Positions 1 to 38,022 of a stretch of DNA of 64,000 nucleotides are shown here, in pieces. This DNA is from Riptortus pedestris (Eukaryota; Arthropoda; Insecta; Hemiptera; Alydidae): positions 120,870,501 to 120,934,500 of the forward strand of contig CM032233.1 in NCBI GenBank assembly GCA_019009955.1, in the 5' to 3' direction. The translations under genes were made by a program, and so were the position numbers. Below the pieces are notes generated by a model. The model made no database searches, was not told the origin of the DNA, and was given only the letters and a program-made list of their open reading frames with translations. Position 1 is the stretch's first letter; every line of letters begins with the position of its first letter.

Positions 1-2500
1 ATGACTACATATTTTCATATGCGTCAGTTCACCAATATGCATATATATGTATTAAATAATAAAAAATATGCTTCCATGTGTATCCATTCCAAAGAAGGGA
101 TAGGAAAAGTTTAAATATGATGATGATCAATTCAGATAAAATATATCTGTAAGACTTTTCTAACTCAGGACCAATAAATTATCAAAAAAAAATTTGATCC
201 AAAAAAAAATCTAAAATGATTCCCAAAAAATTCAAAATTTGGCCCGGGAGGGATTGATTACATCAGAGACTTAACCTAAAAAGGCCTATTTACAAAATTG
301 TATGGGATCCATTATAAGAATATGAATATTTACATATTACAACATATTTACATACAATTTGCTTTACAATAATAAAAAAAAAAACAGGACAGGTGCCTTG
401 TGACAAAGAAGAACTAATACAGGGGGAAAAAAAATTAAAGCCTTCACAACTGATCTTAAATCAAAAACTACAATTGGGAACTAAGCCCTAATAAAAAAAA
501 TTAATGAAAATCTCTTGTGAATGCACAAACCAAAAAAAATAACCCCTATACTTCTTGTCACTAAAATGGATCCTCATACTTTAAAAAAGACAGGACAAAT
601 TTTTCCCTAACAAAATACAATATAAGGGGGGAAATTAAAAATAAACTAGTATACTACATAAATACTGTTTTGATGTCTTCTCCCTCTTCTTCGTCGTCTG
701 GGACGTTGATGATGAAGTAGAAAGGATGATGTCTTCATCTCCTTGAGAAGTTGCATCTCTGGAAGGGGAGTTCAGGACATCTATTCCAGCTGTATACTGT
801 CCTATCAGCTAATATGCAGAGTGCTCTCTGCATTCAAAGTCTCTGAAATCTTTCAAATGGATCAGTGTCCGTTCCATAATTACAAGTCAGCCCTCCATAG
901 ATTTGGAACAACTATCCTCTCACGGTCTGGTCAAGCCTCAAAAATTTACTTTACAAAATTTGAAACTAAGTTATAAAAAAATTAAAATAATGCTTAAGGC
1001 ATTATTTTGGCTTACAGACAGTAGAGATTATGCCAATTCTATAGTTGACACAACAACATGATAGATTACAATAAATTTATACAATAAAAAAAAATTTCTA
1101 TCAATGAGGACAAATTTGTAAGCTTTACAATATATAATACAAAATTAATTTCAAACAATTTACAAAAATTGCTTACAATAATTAATTGAAAATAATCCTC
1201 AATCAAAAATTTAAGGTTTTAGGCCTCTTTTTCTAGGAAAAAAAAAATTACAATTAGATGATTATAAGTAATGAAAAATTCTATTAATCATTAGAGGACT
1301 TATAAAAACCTGAGGTGCCTTCTCAGAATATTGGACTCATATATAAGAGTCTCTGAGAACCTATCAACAAGTGATTGTTGGTTGACCCTGTGTTAAGGAA
1401 CATACATGCTATTAAACATAAATATCTCATCATGCATGCAACAAAAACTTAACACTTGAGAGAAACATAAAGGAAATAATATTATTATATCCATAATTCC
1501 TGAAAAAACAAATTATTAATTTCTGAAAAAAAAAATTAGCGTTCTCTGGGTCCTGGGCACCTACTCTTCCTGCTGAGGAAGAATTTCTACAGTTTACCCT
1601 CATGCTTAGGAGCATCTTCCACTAGTAGCAATCTTCTGAGACCAAATGTAAGATCTTGATAGTTCCAGACGTCCTTCCACTTTCTTCCTGCGTAGATGGT
1701 GGCCTGTCCAGCTGAAGGTCCCACTGAAGTGCAGAGGTGTATTTTGTTCTCTCCCTAAGATTAGAGTTGCTGAAGAAAATTTAGTGGAGGCATGCTTGGA
1801 GGAACTAGTGGCTAGACTTATATAATGAGAAATTATTGCCCATAATATATTTCAAAATATTTTAATTCAGATTTGCCCACATAATATTTATTAATAATTT
1901 CTAGTCAATGCCCTATATCATTCAATAATAATTTTACTGACTTCACTTGTTGAGTCTCAAATTTATATGTATATCTATATACACAAATACATATACATAG
2001 CCTTTTAATATAAAATAAATTATTTTTAATGACTCCCTTAGAGTCTAATATATTTGCTAGCACCCAAGAAAACATTTTTCAACAATGTTTTCACAGACTC
2101 ATCTTATATGAGTTCTTATATTTTTAAGCTCTTAAATATTTATCATATAATGATTAATTAAATTATCAATAAATGGGCATTATTTGATGCAGTTTATATC
2201 CTCTTGCTCAGGAGGCAATAATGGGCTAATTCACATAATAAAATCAATAATTGGGCTATTTGGGCTACGTGGGGCTAGGCTTAGGACTATCTAGGAGGGT
2301 CTATATTTTATTATAAGGCCATCCTGTAATAATCAAATTTTAAAATAGGGCAATGTTTTGACCGGTTGGCAGCCATTGGTTAGGAAGTTTAACCTCGTTC
2401 CCAGGAGGGCATCTAATTTGGTCAGGGGAATTGGAGAAGTATCTCTATATGGAATCTGATATGATGAAAAATTTCCCCTGCCATCTAAACTATCTAAATT

Positions 2501-3886
2501 TTAGTTTTTAGATGCCCCTTCGGGCTTGACAGCCCGTTTGGGCTCCTCCTTGGATTTAAATTTTTTCTTTTTAAATCCTTGATATTTTTGCTGGACTGGA
2601 GGAGCCGGTAAATAAATCACCTGTGGTGGAGACATGTAATTTAATTTTTCTGGAGACTTAGTATTCCACCTAACATGGGTCTTTTTAGGTGGAGATGTAG
2701 GAGACTTTGGCTGCTCCCTATGATAGTCTGGTCTATCTCTGCCCCGATCCTGGTTTCTGTCAGGAAAATTGTGTCTATAATAATTATTGTTGTTATTATT
2801 ATTATGACTATATCTATTATAGTTCCTGTTTCGGGCATCATTTGAGTCGCTATATGGTCTGTGCGACTCTTCCCTCCCCCTCCCCCTTGAATTTAGAAAA
2901 TCCATTAGTGATTTTATGTCCTCAATTGATTTATTAAGGGTGGGTGGGAGGGTTAACGCAGACCTATTTTCCACAAAGTTATTACTTGAAGTATACTGTT
3001 TAGCATTTAATTCTAATTTCTCTACTCTATCAATTAATAAATTTAATTCCCTGAATGTTGAAGGAATAGTATTAAATGTAAAAAATGATCGTGTTCGGTC
3101 ATTAGCATTTTCTAATATTATTTCAATTATTTCACTTTCATTTTCAAATTTCAAAATTTCTGAATATTTAATTACATGGTCCGCATATTCCCGGAATGGT
3201 TCCCCAGCCTTTTGTTGCCTATAGATATAATCAATTTTGTACTGTAGTCTAGTACGAGGCGTCGTGTTTGACAAAAGTGTGTCCCTCACTTTTTCAAACG
3301 TTAAATTGGGCGAAGTTAATAAATGCTTCAAAACTGCCTGAGGCTGGGAAAATGTCAGTCTTTCAAAAATTTTATCAAACCAGGTGGGCTTTAATTTATT
3401 AATCTCGTAAAGTGCCTCCAAAAATTCTAAGATAGAATGAGGGTCGCTAGTCCTCAAAGTGGGTACATTATTTAATAGGGAGTCGAAATATGGGGGTAAT
3501 TTTTTAACAGGCTCAGAAATTCTAAATGTATCCTGGAGAAAAGTGTAACCTCTAGCTGGAGTCGATGCCTTCTCTTCAAATTGGGTTGGCTGTCTGGAAA
3601 TACTAGGAAGGGCATTATCATGGGGAACATTTGTTGGTGCCTCAAATATTTTGGAAAAGGTCCCCGCACACTCCAGCATGCCCCCTAAACACTCCGTAAG
3701 CTTGGTAAAATAAGAATGAAATTCTGATTTGAATTCTAATAACTTTTTTTCAAGTTGCAATTCGACTAATTTTTCTATACCTTCAGCACTTAAACTAGAG
3801 TCGTTGATTTGGTGGTGTTGATCCTGTGCAGTCATATTTTGTTGATCGGCATCCATGATGAAAAAAGAAAAGGAGACGGTGGACAC
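2501..3886 (-). CDS. Gag-like protein of LTR retrotransposon copy A
   Basis: An intact reading frame of 461 residues. The first ATG is at 3886; a second at 3856 (MDADQQ, residue 11) may be the true start. The N-terminal part is acidic and helical. Residues about 140-310 resemble the retrotransposon Gag fold (helical, with motifs such as LTFEKVRDTLL and FREYADHVIKYSEIL). The C-terminal third is low-complexity and basic: an Arg/Gly/Asp-rich stretch, a run of Asn, and Lys-rich ends (KKKKFKSKEEPK). There is no CCHC zinc knuckle, so RNA binding would have to rest on the basic tail. Gag would form the particle that packages element RNA. The frame is open for 1.4 kb in a region full of decayed elements, which argues for recent activity. 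The Ty3/gypsy-like assignment is inference. Confidence 0.85.
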   Translation of the reverse strand: MSTVSFSFFIMDADQQNMTAQDQHHQINDSSLSAEGIEKLVELQLEKKLLEFKSEFHSYFTKLTECLGGMLECAGTFSKIFEAPTNVPHDNALPSISRQPTQFEEKASTPARGYTFLQDTFRISEPVKKLPPYFDSLLNNVPTLRTSDPHSILEFLEALYEINKLKPTWFDKIFERLTFSQPQAVLKHLLTSPNLTFEKVRDTLLSNTTPRTRLQYKIDYIYRQQKAGEPFREYADHVIKYSEILKFENESEIIEIILENANDRTRSFFTFNTIPSTFRELNLLIDRVEKLELNAKQYTSSNNFVENRSALTLPPTLNKSIEDIKSLMDFLNSRGRGREESHRPYSDSNDARNRNYNRYSHNNNNNNNYYRHNFPDRNQDRGRDRPDYHREQPKSPTSPPKKTHVRWNTKSPEKLNYMSPPQVIYLPAPPVQQKYQGFKKKKFKSKEEPKRAVKPEGASKN

Positions 3887-4126
3887 AACAACAGGACAAC
3901 AAAAAATAAAATTATTTAACCTTCCTAAACCCCAATTACTCTAAACTGGGTAAAAATTAATTTATAAAAAATTTAATATAAAATCTAAATTTAGCGATGT
4001 ATACGCTAATCGGCAGGCGCTCGATAAATTACGTAGCGTATAATAAAAAAAATTATGCCGATAGAAAAGGTTCAGCTACAGTTAGTAGTGAGACCGAATT
4101 ATTGTGGCTTCTCAAAAAAGGTTGAG

Positions 4127-4144
4127 AACCACGCTCTGCTACCA
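4127..4144 (-). promoter_or_regulatory. Primer-binding site, initiator tRNA-Met type
   Basis: Two bases inside the 5' LTR the minus strand reads TGGTAGCAGAGCGTGG. The first 12 bases are the complement of GCTCTGCTACCA, the 3' end of insect-type initiator tRNA-Met with CCA. The tRNA end is recalled from general knowledge and was not searched. Confidence 0.65.
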
Positions 4145-4146
4145 CT

Positions 4147-4889
4147 TGTTGCGATCTAGCTGCGGCGATAAGCAGTGGAAGCTGAAATATATGAAAAATC
4201 CCACAACCAAATCACTAACAAGAATTTAGGAAGGGCCACCAACAATCGACTCCAGTCCAAATTCAAATATATATAAATTTATTTATAATAAAAATATTCA
4301 CCAATTATAAATATTAATAATTAAAATGAAAAGGCACCTTTATAAATATAATGGGGGACACTTAATAATACTTAGTCTATATTACAATAAAAAGACTTAG
4401 CTGTTTAATAGAAGTGCTGACTTAGCCGTGAGAGATAGAGTAGCCTAGGCAGACAGGAACAAGCTGAAGGATTAACTCTCGGACGAGAACCAAGGTCTCC
4501 CTTCCAGAGGATGCCGAATATGACTGCCCTTAATCCCTCGTAAGAGGGTCCTTTTATAGGGCTAATCCGGGAGTGAACTTTGAACTGCCGATCGAAATAC
4601 GCTCAAAAAGAGCATTTAACGTGAATTAATTATCGAAATTCATCCGTATTATTACTTAGTGTACCGACGTTAAGAGCTGTGAATGTTATTATCAAAATCC
4701 ATCGGCGTTATCTATGAAAATGCTAGAGCACATGGTGACTTCACTCTAAATTGGATATAATTCTTATTTAAAGGTAAAAACAATACATTTAAGCATTCAT
4801 AAATAATAATCTTAATGTGCTCTGTGCTGGGAATACTCAGAATATAAAATATATGGCCATTTATAATGGGCTTATGTAATGCAATGTCA
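4147..4889 (-). repeat. 5' LTR of copy A
   Basis: On the + strand it begins TGTTGCGATC and ends near CAATGTCA, giving TG...CA ends. Its 743 bp match the LTR at 21657-23102, which is 742 bp once the nested MITE and one TTAA are removed. Shared blocks include the start, the GGAAGCTG and CCACAACCAAA stretches, and the last 100 bp. On the minus strand the LTR end is followed after two bases by the primer site. Confidence 0.82.
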
Positions 4890-4966
4890 ATTTCATTACA
4901 AGATGTACATTTTTAGTGTGCCATTATTTCCAACCAGCAGTGCTGGAATATGCTATTCATTTATAC

Positions 4967-5501
4967 CAGGTATGGGCAAACTTTGACCTGTTGCTGGCCA
5001 AACTTTAGGGTGCAAATACGTTCGCTGGCCGCTTTTGAAAGTAATGCATTTTAAAGTAGTGTTCATAAGTTTTAACGATAGATATCAGACATAAAATTAT
5101 ACGATAATGTAACTATAATACAATTTATTAAAATGACAAAATGAAATGAAAAAAATAGGTACAAAATTATAATTAAATCGAAAAATTTGAAATTATTACA
5201 AACAAAGAAAGTTAAATAGCGACACCAAAATCAATGAGATACCTTGAGCTTGAATTTGGGAAACTAACCCATCGACGTTTGGATTAATTCCACTGATATA
5301 ATTTTCCAAATTATCGTCAGTCAGCCTTGTACGATGTTTTGATTTATTAACTTTCATCATTGAAAATAACTGTTCCCATTTATAAGTACTGCCAAACGAA
5401 CAAATCTCTCCTCATCTTCCTCATTTGGTGTAAGTAGTGTGATATTTTTGTTTAATTGGGTTTTTCAAAACGTCTCGCGGGCCGGTTGTTGCCCACATAT
5501 G
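4967..5501 (+). mobile_element. Non-autonomous hAT-like element, copy 1
   Basis: Starts CAGGTATGGGCAAAC and ends GTTGCCCACATATG, imperfect terminal inverted repeats of hAT type. It is flanked on both sides by the 8-bp direct repeat ATTTATAC (4959-4966 and 5502-5509), the target-site length hAT transposases make. No transposase frame. Strand is arbitrary. It shares most of its sequence with the next element. Confidence 0.78.
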
Positions 5502-5509
5502 ATTTATAC

Positions 5510-5967
5510 CAGGTGTGGGCAACCTTTGACATGTTGTGGGCCGCTTTTAAAAGTAGTGTTCATAATGTTTGACGATAGATATCTGACATGAAATTATAAC
5601 GACAATGTAATTATAATACAATTTATTAAAACAATAAAATGAAAAGAAAAAAATAGGTACAACATGGTACAATCAATGAGATTGACTTTGGGAAACTAAT
5701 CCATCGATGTTTGAATTAATTCCTCTGATACAAAGACGTAAAGAATTTTCCAATTTATCGTCAACCAGCCTTGTACGATGTTTTGATTTATTAACTCCTA
5801 CCAGTGAAAAGAACTTTTTGAATTTATAAGTACTGCCAAACGCACAAATCTCTCCTCATCTTCCTCATTTGGAGCTAATAATGTAATGTTTTTGTTTAAT
5901 TGGGTTTTTCAAAATGACTCGCGGGCCGGATCAAACCTCACCGCTGGCCGGGGGTGACCCACATATA
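5510..5967 (+). mobile_element. Non-autonomous hAT-like element, copy 2 in tandem
   Basis: Starts CAGGTGTGGGCAAC and ends near TGACCCACATATA, followed by a third ATTTATAC at 5968-5975. It is homologous to copy 1 in the same orientation but shorter (458 versus 535 bp). The middle ATTTATAC is shared by both elements. Confidence 0.76.
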
Positions 5968-5975
5968 ATTTATAC

Positions 5976-6612
5976 AATAGCAAGAAGCATACACATAAGG
6001 CTCTGTGTACATTTAAATATATTGCCTTGGGGTGGGGGTCAAAGTATTAACCCAAACATCTGACAAACTATTTTTGCGCAGTCGACAAGTGATATATAAC
6101 AATTGATATCAGTGGATCAATTACAGAGAATACTGCGGGACATAATTAACAGAGCAAAAGGAGGTATGTAGTTAACGAAGGCTCTTTATTTTATAACTCA
6201 TTTGATTGTTCAGAATCCAGTAATTAATTACATTTGGGAGATATAATTTCTAACATGAGTACATATTTAAATTGAATTCTTTGTGTTGTTTTATTTTTAT
6301 TTTTTAATAACAAGTTTAATGTGTGAAAACAATAAATGAAAAATAGCGTAACAATGACGTAAACGGCACTGATCTATTATGTATTGAGGCACGTAAGGCA
6401 GAGAGGTAACAGCCTGGTTACCTCAGTAGAACATTTCACCCCCACTATCGACCCCTTCAAATTAACTACAATGGAAGAGGTTACAAAGTTTGAATATGAT
6501 TTCGAGTATTTATTAAAGATGTTTTCGTAATATTATCGTGTACCCGAGAAACTGATTTGATGGAGCGCAACAGTGTATTCAAAATGAATAGCTGTGCACT
6601 TCATTTTTTGAA
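5976..6612 (+). promoter_or_regulatory. MBTPS1 upstream region and probable 5' UTR
   Basis: Unique-looking DNA between the hAT pair and the MBTPS1 start. No convincing TATA box can be placed. Two short upstream reading frames (6471-6530 and 6560-6622) lie just before the main ATG. The transcription start is not determinable by eye. Confidence 0.4.
6471..6530 (+). CDS. uORF 1 in probable MBTPS1 leader (19 codons)
   Basis: ATG at 6471 opens MEEVTKFEYDFEYLLKMFS and stops at 6530, before the main start. It matters only if the transcript begins upstream of 6471, which is unproven. Confidence 0.3.
   Translation: MEEVTKFEYDFEYLLKMFS

Positions 6613-6622
<10 letters not shown>
6560..6622 (+). CDS. 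uORF 2 overlapping the MBTPS1 start (20 codons)
   Basis: ATG at 6560 opens MERNSVFKMNSCALHFLKWS and stops at 6622, ten bases past the main ATG at 6613 and in another frame. If transcribed it would compete with the main start. Confidence 0.35.
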
Positions 6623-33904
<27,282 letters not shown>

Positions 33905-33934
33905 ATTTTTGCTGTATAAAATATTGTATTTATA

Positions 33935-34145
33935 TATACTTGTAGACTTCCATGGTCCTTGTCATTATTACAATCGAGGTCTTCGGGTATCTATATGGCC
34001 ACATGGAAAAAACAAATTGGATGGATTTCTACAGCATCTAAACTCAATTCCCAACATTGTGTTCACAATGGGATTAGAAGAGGATAGGTTGATATCTGAT
34101 TCATGTTGGCTCTATATAAAAACAACCATGGAAAGGAAGAAATAA
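33935..34145 (+). pseudogene. Reverse-transcriptase fragment of a Penelope-like element
   Basis: About 65 codons starting 30 bp after the MBTPS1 stop encode IWPHGKNKLDGFLQHLNSI, then PNIVFTMGLEED. This is the conserved block of Penelope-like RTs that precedes the LPFLDV motif; here that motif is lost. It lies in the same orientation as MBTPS1, probably within its 3' UTR, because AATAAA signals appear only at its end and beyond. Confidence 0.75.
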
Positions 34146-34166
34146 AGAAATATTTCATTAAATAAA
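34141..34166 (+). terminator. Possible MBTPS1 polyadenylation signals
   Basis: AATAAA at 34141-34146 and again at 34161-34166, the first such hexamers after the stop. A further AATAAA lies at 34522-34527. Which is used cannot be told from sequence. Confidence 0.4.
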
Positions 34167-34849
34167 AAAATTTACCAGGTTCACTCCAAGTGAAAAAGAG
34201 CACTGACTAATCGCAGCAATATCTGTTGTTAAACGTACAACAGAAAAGATTGCTCAAACAACATCAACAGAGAAGATGGTTATATATAGATTGAGGAAAG
34301 TAGGTCATGCCACACCAGGGAGTGGAACTCAAAAATTAAAATATCTCCTGTGAAACGTCTGCCAAAAACATGAAGACACAATCACTGGACCTTGATTGTA
34401 ATAATGTAGTTATTTCCTAATTGTACAGTGTTCAGTTATAATTTTCCTTTCATTTCATTTTACTTTATTTTTTATCATTGTGATTAAATTTACTTGAAAT
34501 TGTTATTTTGATATATTTTATAATAAAAGTTGTTACAATTTTTTTTTTCATTTTCCTTTTGATGCAACTAATAATCAATAATTAAATTATTCAATGGATC
34601 ATATTATGTTTAACCTGCTCTGCTGAAAAGAAAATGCAATTTTTTATTCATTATTGCCTAAATATGCTTAGGTCAATAAGCTAAATGACAAATTTGTCTT
34701 AATTACTTCCGGATATTCAATACTTCCTTGCCATCATGTATTCTAGTCCTTGACGGACATGTGGTTCTCAGCCATCACAATTGTTGACCATTCTTCAGTT
34801 TACAGCCAGCCATAAATACAAATGCCCAACATCCACTTGTTCTATAACA

Positions 34850-35640
34850 ATGTTAAATGAATGGCAGGGTTTCTGTAAGCAGACTGAATTTGTTAACAAT
34901 AAAGGGAACCTTCTCACTGAGAGTGATCAAATCAAGGGTAGAGGGGGGGGGTGTATTATATTAAATGTAAAGACCAGTCAGGCAATATGTGGACTTATTA
35001 GAAGCCAATCCAAAAAAGATAATATTGGGAAACTTTTGCCCTGATCAAAAGGAAATTGTCTCCAAAAAAAAAAAAATAATATCTCCTGAGCCTGATGATA
35101 TTGCATCAGAACTCCTGAAATAGGCAGGGGAAGAAATCTTGGATAGGTTTTAACAACTACCCTATAGCGGATTATATATTTGGATTAAGTGAAAATGGTT
35201 TGTGCCTAATCATAAAAAATACAATTAACTAAAATGCAAACATTATAGAAACACAGTGCTTCCCTCCATAGTTTATAAGATGCAGTCAGTAGCAGTTTGT
35301 CAGAGGTTGATTACATGGACAAAATGATTCTAGGAAAGTACCAAAGTGATTTTTCTTCAGGCACTCATTAACAGATCATCTCTCTGCTGATTTTAGGTGG
35401 CCTTAACTCATTGGAGAGACCACTATAAACCAAACATTTGGTCAAATTGGGGAAAATAGGAGGACATTTTCAGCCATGGATAAAGAATGGTTCTGAATTT
35501 CATGAAATGACTTTATGCATTATGATAAAATTGTTTAAACAAGTTGTTATAATTTATTTAATGAGGGTACTGATTCAAATTCAATCTTTTCCTAAGTATA
35601 TTCAACTCAAAAGTCCAAACATATAGTAGAAATAAAACCA
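34850..35640 (+). pseudogene. Decayed LINE reverse-transcriptase fragment
   Basis: Across frames: FVNNKGNLLTESDQIKGR (about 34890-34940), SPEPDDIASELLK then AGEEILDR (about 35085-35145), and a frameshifted block like YQSxFSSGxSLTDHLSA (about 35340-35390). These are the order and motifs of the early RT domain in LINE elements. Heavily mutated and inactive. It differs from the copy at 25521-27545. Confidence 0.65.
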
Positions 35641-36106
35641 TTTGTCTTTTAAATAAATAAATCATAGTAGCATTTAACATTTATAAACTAACAAAAAGTA
35701 CAACTTTGTTGATACCATATGCAGGTAATATTAAAAGTCATTAAATGTTTGCAAAATTGATATCTGCAAAACAAACTGCCGATGATTTATGTTTGGTCAA
35801 ATTATTAGTTGAAGTTAATAATACTAAATACAAATAAAAGATTCCAATGTATTAGGTGCTAATTAAAAAGACAATAACAAATTATAAAAAAATAAATTTA
35901 TTTTTTATTGGTAAGAATACATCATAATTATTAGGTCAACAGACATTGACTAAGAAAACAAATTTTGCAGTATACTAGTATCCAATATTTAAAGGTGTAA
36001 AATAATTTATTTTATAATTATTAATGTTATAGGTGACAAGCTATCGTATTCCACAAAAAAAAAAAAAAAAAAAAAAAAAGTAAGAATGTTACACATGAAG
36101 TATATC
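35641..36106. other. A+T-rich spacer
   Basis: No gene. Contains a 26-bp poly-A run at 36054-36079. Confidence 0.6.
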
Positions 36107-36472
36107 TTTTTTTTTTTTTTACCTAACTAACACTTTACTTCAGTACAAAACATTTCTACAAGTAATATTTCAATATGATATTGTTGCGAAAATTAGTTGC
36201 TACGTTTATTACAAACAATTTAAATGAGGTCAACAACATTCATTGGCATTTCCTCAATGCATGTACTGTAGAACTGTTCAATATCAGCGTTACAAAATTT
36301 ATTGTTACTCCTTTACAACCAAATCGACCACCTCTTCCAATCCTGTGAATGTAGTTCTCTCGGTTTCATGGAAGATCATAGTTAATTAAGTAAAGTGTTA
36401 AGTGATACTTGTTGTACATCAATGCCCCTAGCAAGGAGATCAGTCGTAATAAGAACTACTGCTTGAATAAAC
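36107..36472 (-). pseudogene. EIF4A: eIF4A processed pseudogene fragment
   Basis: Minus-strand translation gives VLITTDLLARGIDVQQVSL, then after a 12-base insertion INYDLP, then [16 protein letters not shown] and KGVTINFVT, and after a frameshift [20 protein letters not shown] followed by a stop at 36220-36222. This is the C-terminal RecA domain of the DEAD-box translation factor eIF4A, including motif V (ARGID) and motif VI (HRIGRGGR). It has one in-frame stop, an insertion, a deletion and frameshifts. About 100 bp beyond the stop the minus strand has a run of 14 A (36107-36120), consistent with an mRNA poly(A) tail. Inverted LTR starts flank the coding-derived part. Confidence 0.88.
36182..36217 (+). 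repeat. LTR start, + orientation
   Basis: Begins TGTTGCGAAAATTAGTTGCT and continues ACGTTTATTACAAA. It is the same sequence as the LTR start at 36529-36495 on the other strand. Confidence 0.65.
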
Positions 36473-36666
36473 AATGTTTATTACTGATTTTGTAATAAAC
36501 GTAACAACTAATTTTCGAAACACTGCCGCCCACTTAAGCCTTTTCATCCCGAATAGGCTCAATATAGCCAATGCCATACTTGGCTAGTGGCTCTAGGTGA
36601 ACCACTTTCATTTTAGACCTCGGATTGTGGTATCGCTGTATCCTGTACACCACGTCGTTCAATCTT
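36473..36666 (-). mobile_element. Ty3/gypsy pol end, polypurine tract and LTR start, minus strand
   Basis: The minus strand reads the C-terminal end of gypsy integrase/pol (RLNDVVYRIQRYHNPRSKMK, then VVHLEPLAKYG), a purine-rich GTGGGCGGCAG, and then an LTR start TGTTTCGAAAATTAG. The same pol end occurs on the + strand at 39500-39660, so the two sit as inverted copies about 3 kb apart. Confidence 0.78.
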
Positions 36667-36915
36667 CTAAGGAAAATAATAGATGCATTAATTAGTAAAA
36701 TGCCTTCCTTATAGCAAATAATTAATTGCTAACACAATAATTCTATCAGCTTATTCTATATAAAATACAATAAAAGAAAAAAAAAATGGAAAAAATTAAT
36801 AAATTTTAACACTTAATATTAATAAATAAAGGTCCAGTGAGTACTGGTGTTTTGTTTAAAGGTGTCTACACCAGGGAGAAGTATAGTGTAGAACCTTGTA
36901 ACCCAAGGTGGACGT

Positions 36916-37474
36916 ATGGTGGCCATAAGCTATAAACAAGATTACCTTGCAGCCAATAAATGGTCACAGGGGGTTAAGCTTACTTTAATAGTGACTTATG
37001 ATGAAGCAAGTAATCCTACTTTGGTTCCTGTGCTTTGCGATGTAACTCATAATCAACAAGGTGTGCTAATTATGAAAATTTTTGATGATGAAGTCAAAAA
37101 TAGCAAGATATAGTTGGAAAATGCAGTGAAAGCTTCTAAAGGTGTCATCAATGATATAAAAACTTTTGCACCGACACCATTAAATATTGAAGTAAATGGA
37201 CCACAAGAAATTGAAAGTCATGGTTGTGACAGGAATTCATCTCAGAAAATTAATGGATTTCAATGACAACTTTCTTCCCAAGGAAGAATTAGAAACTCCA
37301 AAATCAATTGATGTTTTGGAAACTAAATCGAATGAATTACTATCTTTGACTGGCAAAGTCTTGCAAATGATACGGCAATATATTGGTCTTTGCCAGGATC
37401 ATCAGAAATTATCAGAGAAAACTGATTTTCCTCCCAGGAAAACAATTGAACCACGAATCGAATACATCTCCTAG
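36916..37474 (+). pseudogene. Unrecognised coding-like stretch, interrupted
   Basis: 65 codons from an ATG at 36916 (MVAISYKQDYLAANKW, then LVPVLCDVTHNQQG) end at a TAG. The same frame then continues with coding-like sequence (LENAVKASKGVINDIKTFAP) to about 37260, and another frame stays open to 37474. The residue composition looks like a real soluble protein rather than A+T noise, but I do not recognise the family. Possibly a retrocopy or part of the surrounding gypsy element. Confidence 0.4.
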
Positions 37475-38022
37475 GAAAGCTAGTCCTAATGTATCCTTAA
37501 TAAAAACATTCCTTGAGCTGAAACACAACTTATCTGAAAATAATCTGCTTTGATTAAACAACACCCCAAAAAAGACTGATAATCAGTGCCTCCTGAAGAA
37601 GATAAGAAGGCAGAATTGTTTTCGGAGGCGTAAACTCATTGCACGAAGGCAGTCGCGTATTGACTATTGGATATCTCACCATTACGGAAAGTACGAATAG
37701 GACGAAAAATGTTACATATCATAAGAAAAGACCTGATATACAAATATCATGTCCAAGACCAAAGATTAGTCCTCCTTGAATTATTTTCATTTATAAGGGA
37801 AGTGTATTTTGTTTGACATATAGCCTTTTGTCAAGAAGAAATATTCAAGATTTTGCTTTTTATTATATCAGATAAATTAGAGAAATATAATAATTTGTGT
37901 GTTTTGCACGTGCAGATTTATATAGACAATTGTGAGTGTGTGCATAGTAGATTGTGTTTTGTCCGGTTTGTATCTTCCCCCCCCCCCCAATGGAAACTTA
38001 CCATTAATTAAAGTAAACTAAA
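37475..38022. other. Spacer before the gypsy gag
   Basis: A short + strand stretch at about 37600-37690 (FRRRKLIARRQSRIDYW) weakly resembles the end of a LINE endonuclease. Otherwise nothing recognised. The gypsy leader may lie here. Confidence 0.4.

Larger units (their letters stand above)
1..4889 (-). mobile_element. LTR retrotransposon copy A, gag-bearing, runs off the left edge
   Basis: This is a minus-strand LTR element. Its 5' LTR is at 4147-4889, the primer-binding site at about 4127-4144 and the gag gene at 3886-2501. About 2.5 kb without coding capacity then runs to the window edge. The stretch from about 60 to 1620 is clearly homologous to 23720-24900 in MBTPS1 intron 13, where a second copy keeps the 3' LTR (21657-23102). 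Combining the copies gives LTR, gag, about 3.1 kb of non-coding sequence, LTR, roughly 6.2 kb in all. No protease, reverse transcriptase, RNase H or integrase is visible in either copy. It looks like a gag-only, non-autonomous family. A deletion shared by both copies is the alternative. Confidence 0.85.

Noticed and set aside
743..976. 77-codon open frame in the LTR element body
   Set aside because: The homologous region of copy B (about 24330-24510) does not keep the frame, so it is unlikely to be coding.
2641..3224. Open frames on both strands within the gag region
   Set aside because: They overlap the clear 461-codon gag frame and have low-complexity or random composition.
37600..37690. 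LINE endonuclease-like stretch (RQSRIDYW)
   Set aside because: Only about 20 residues fit, too short to call a separate element.
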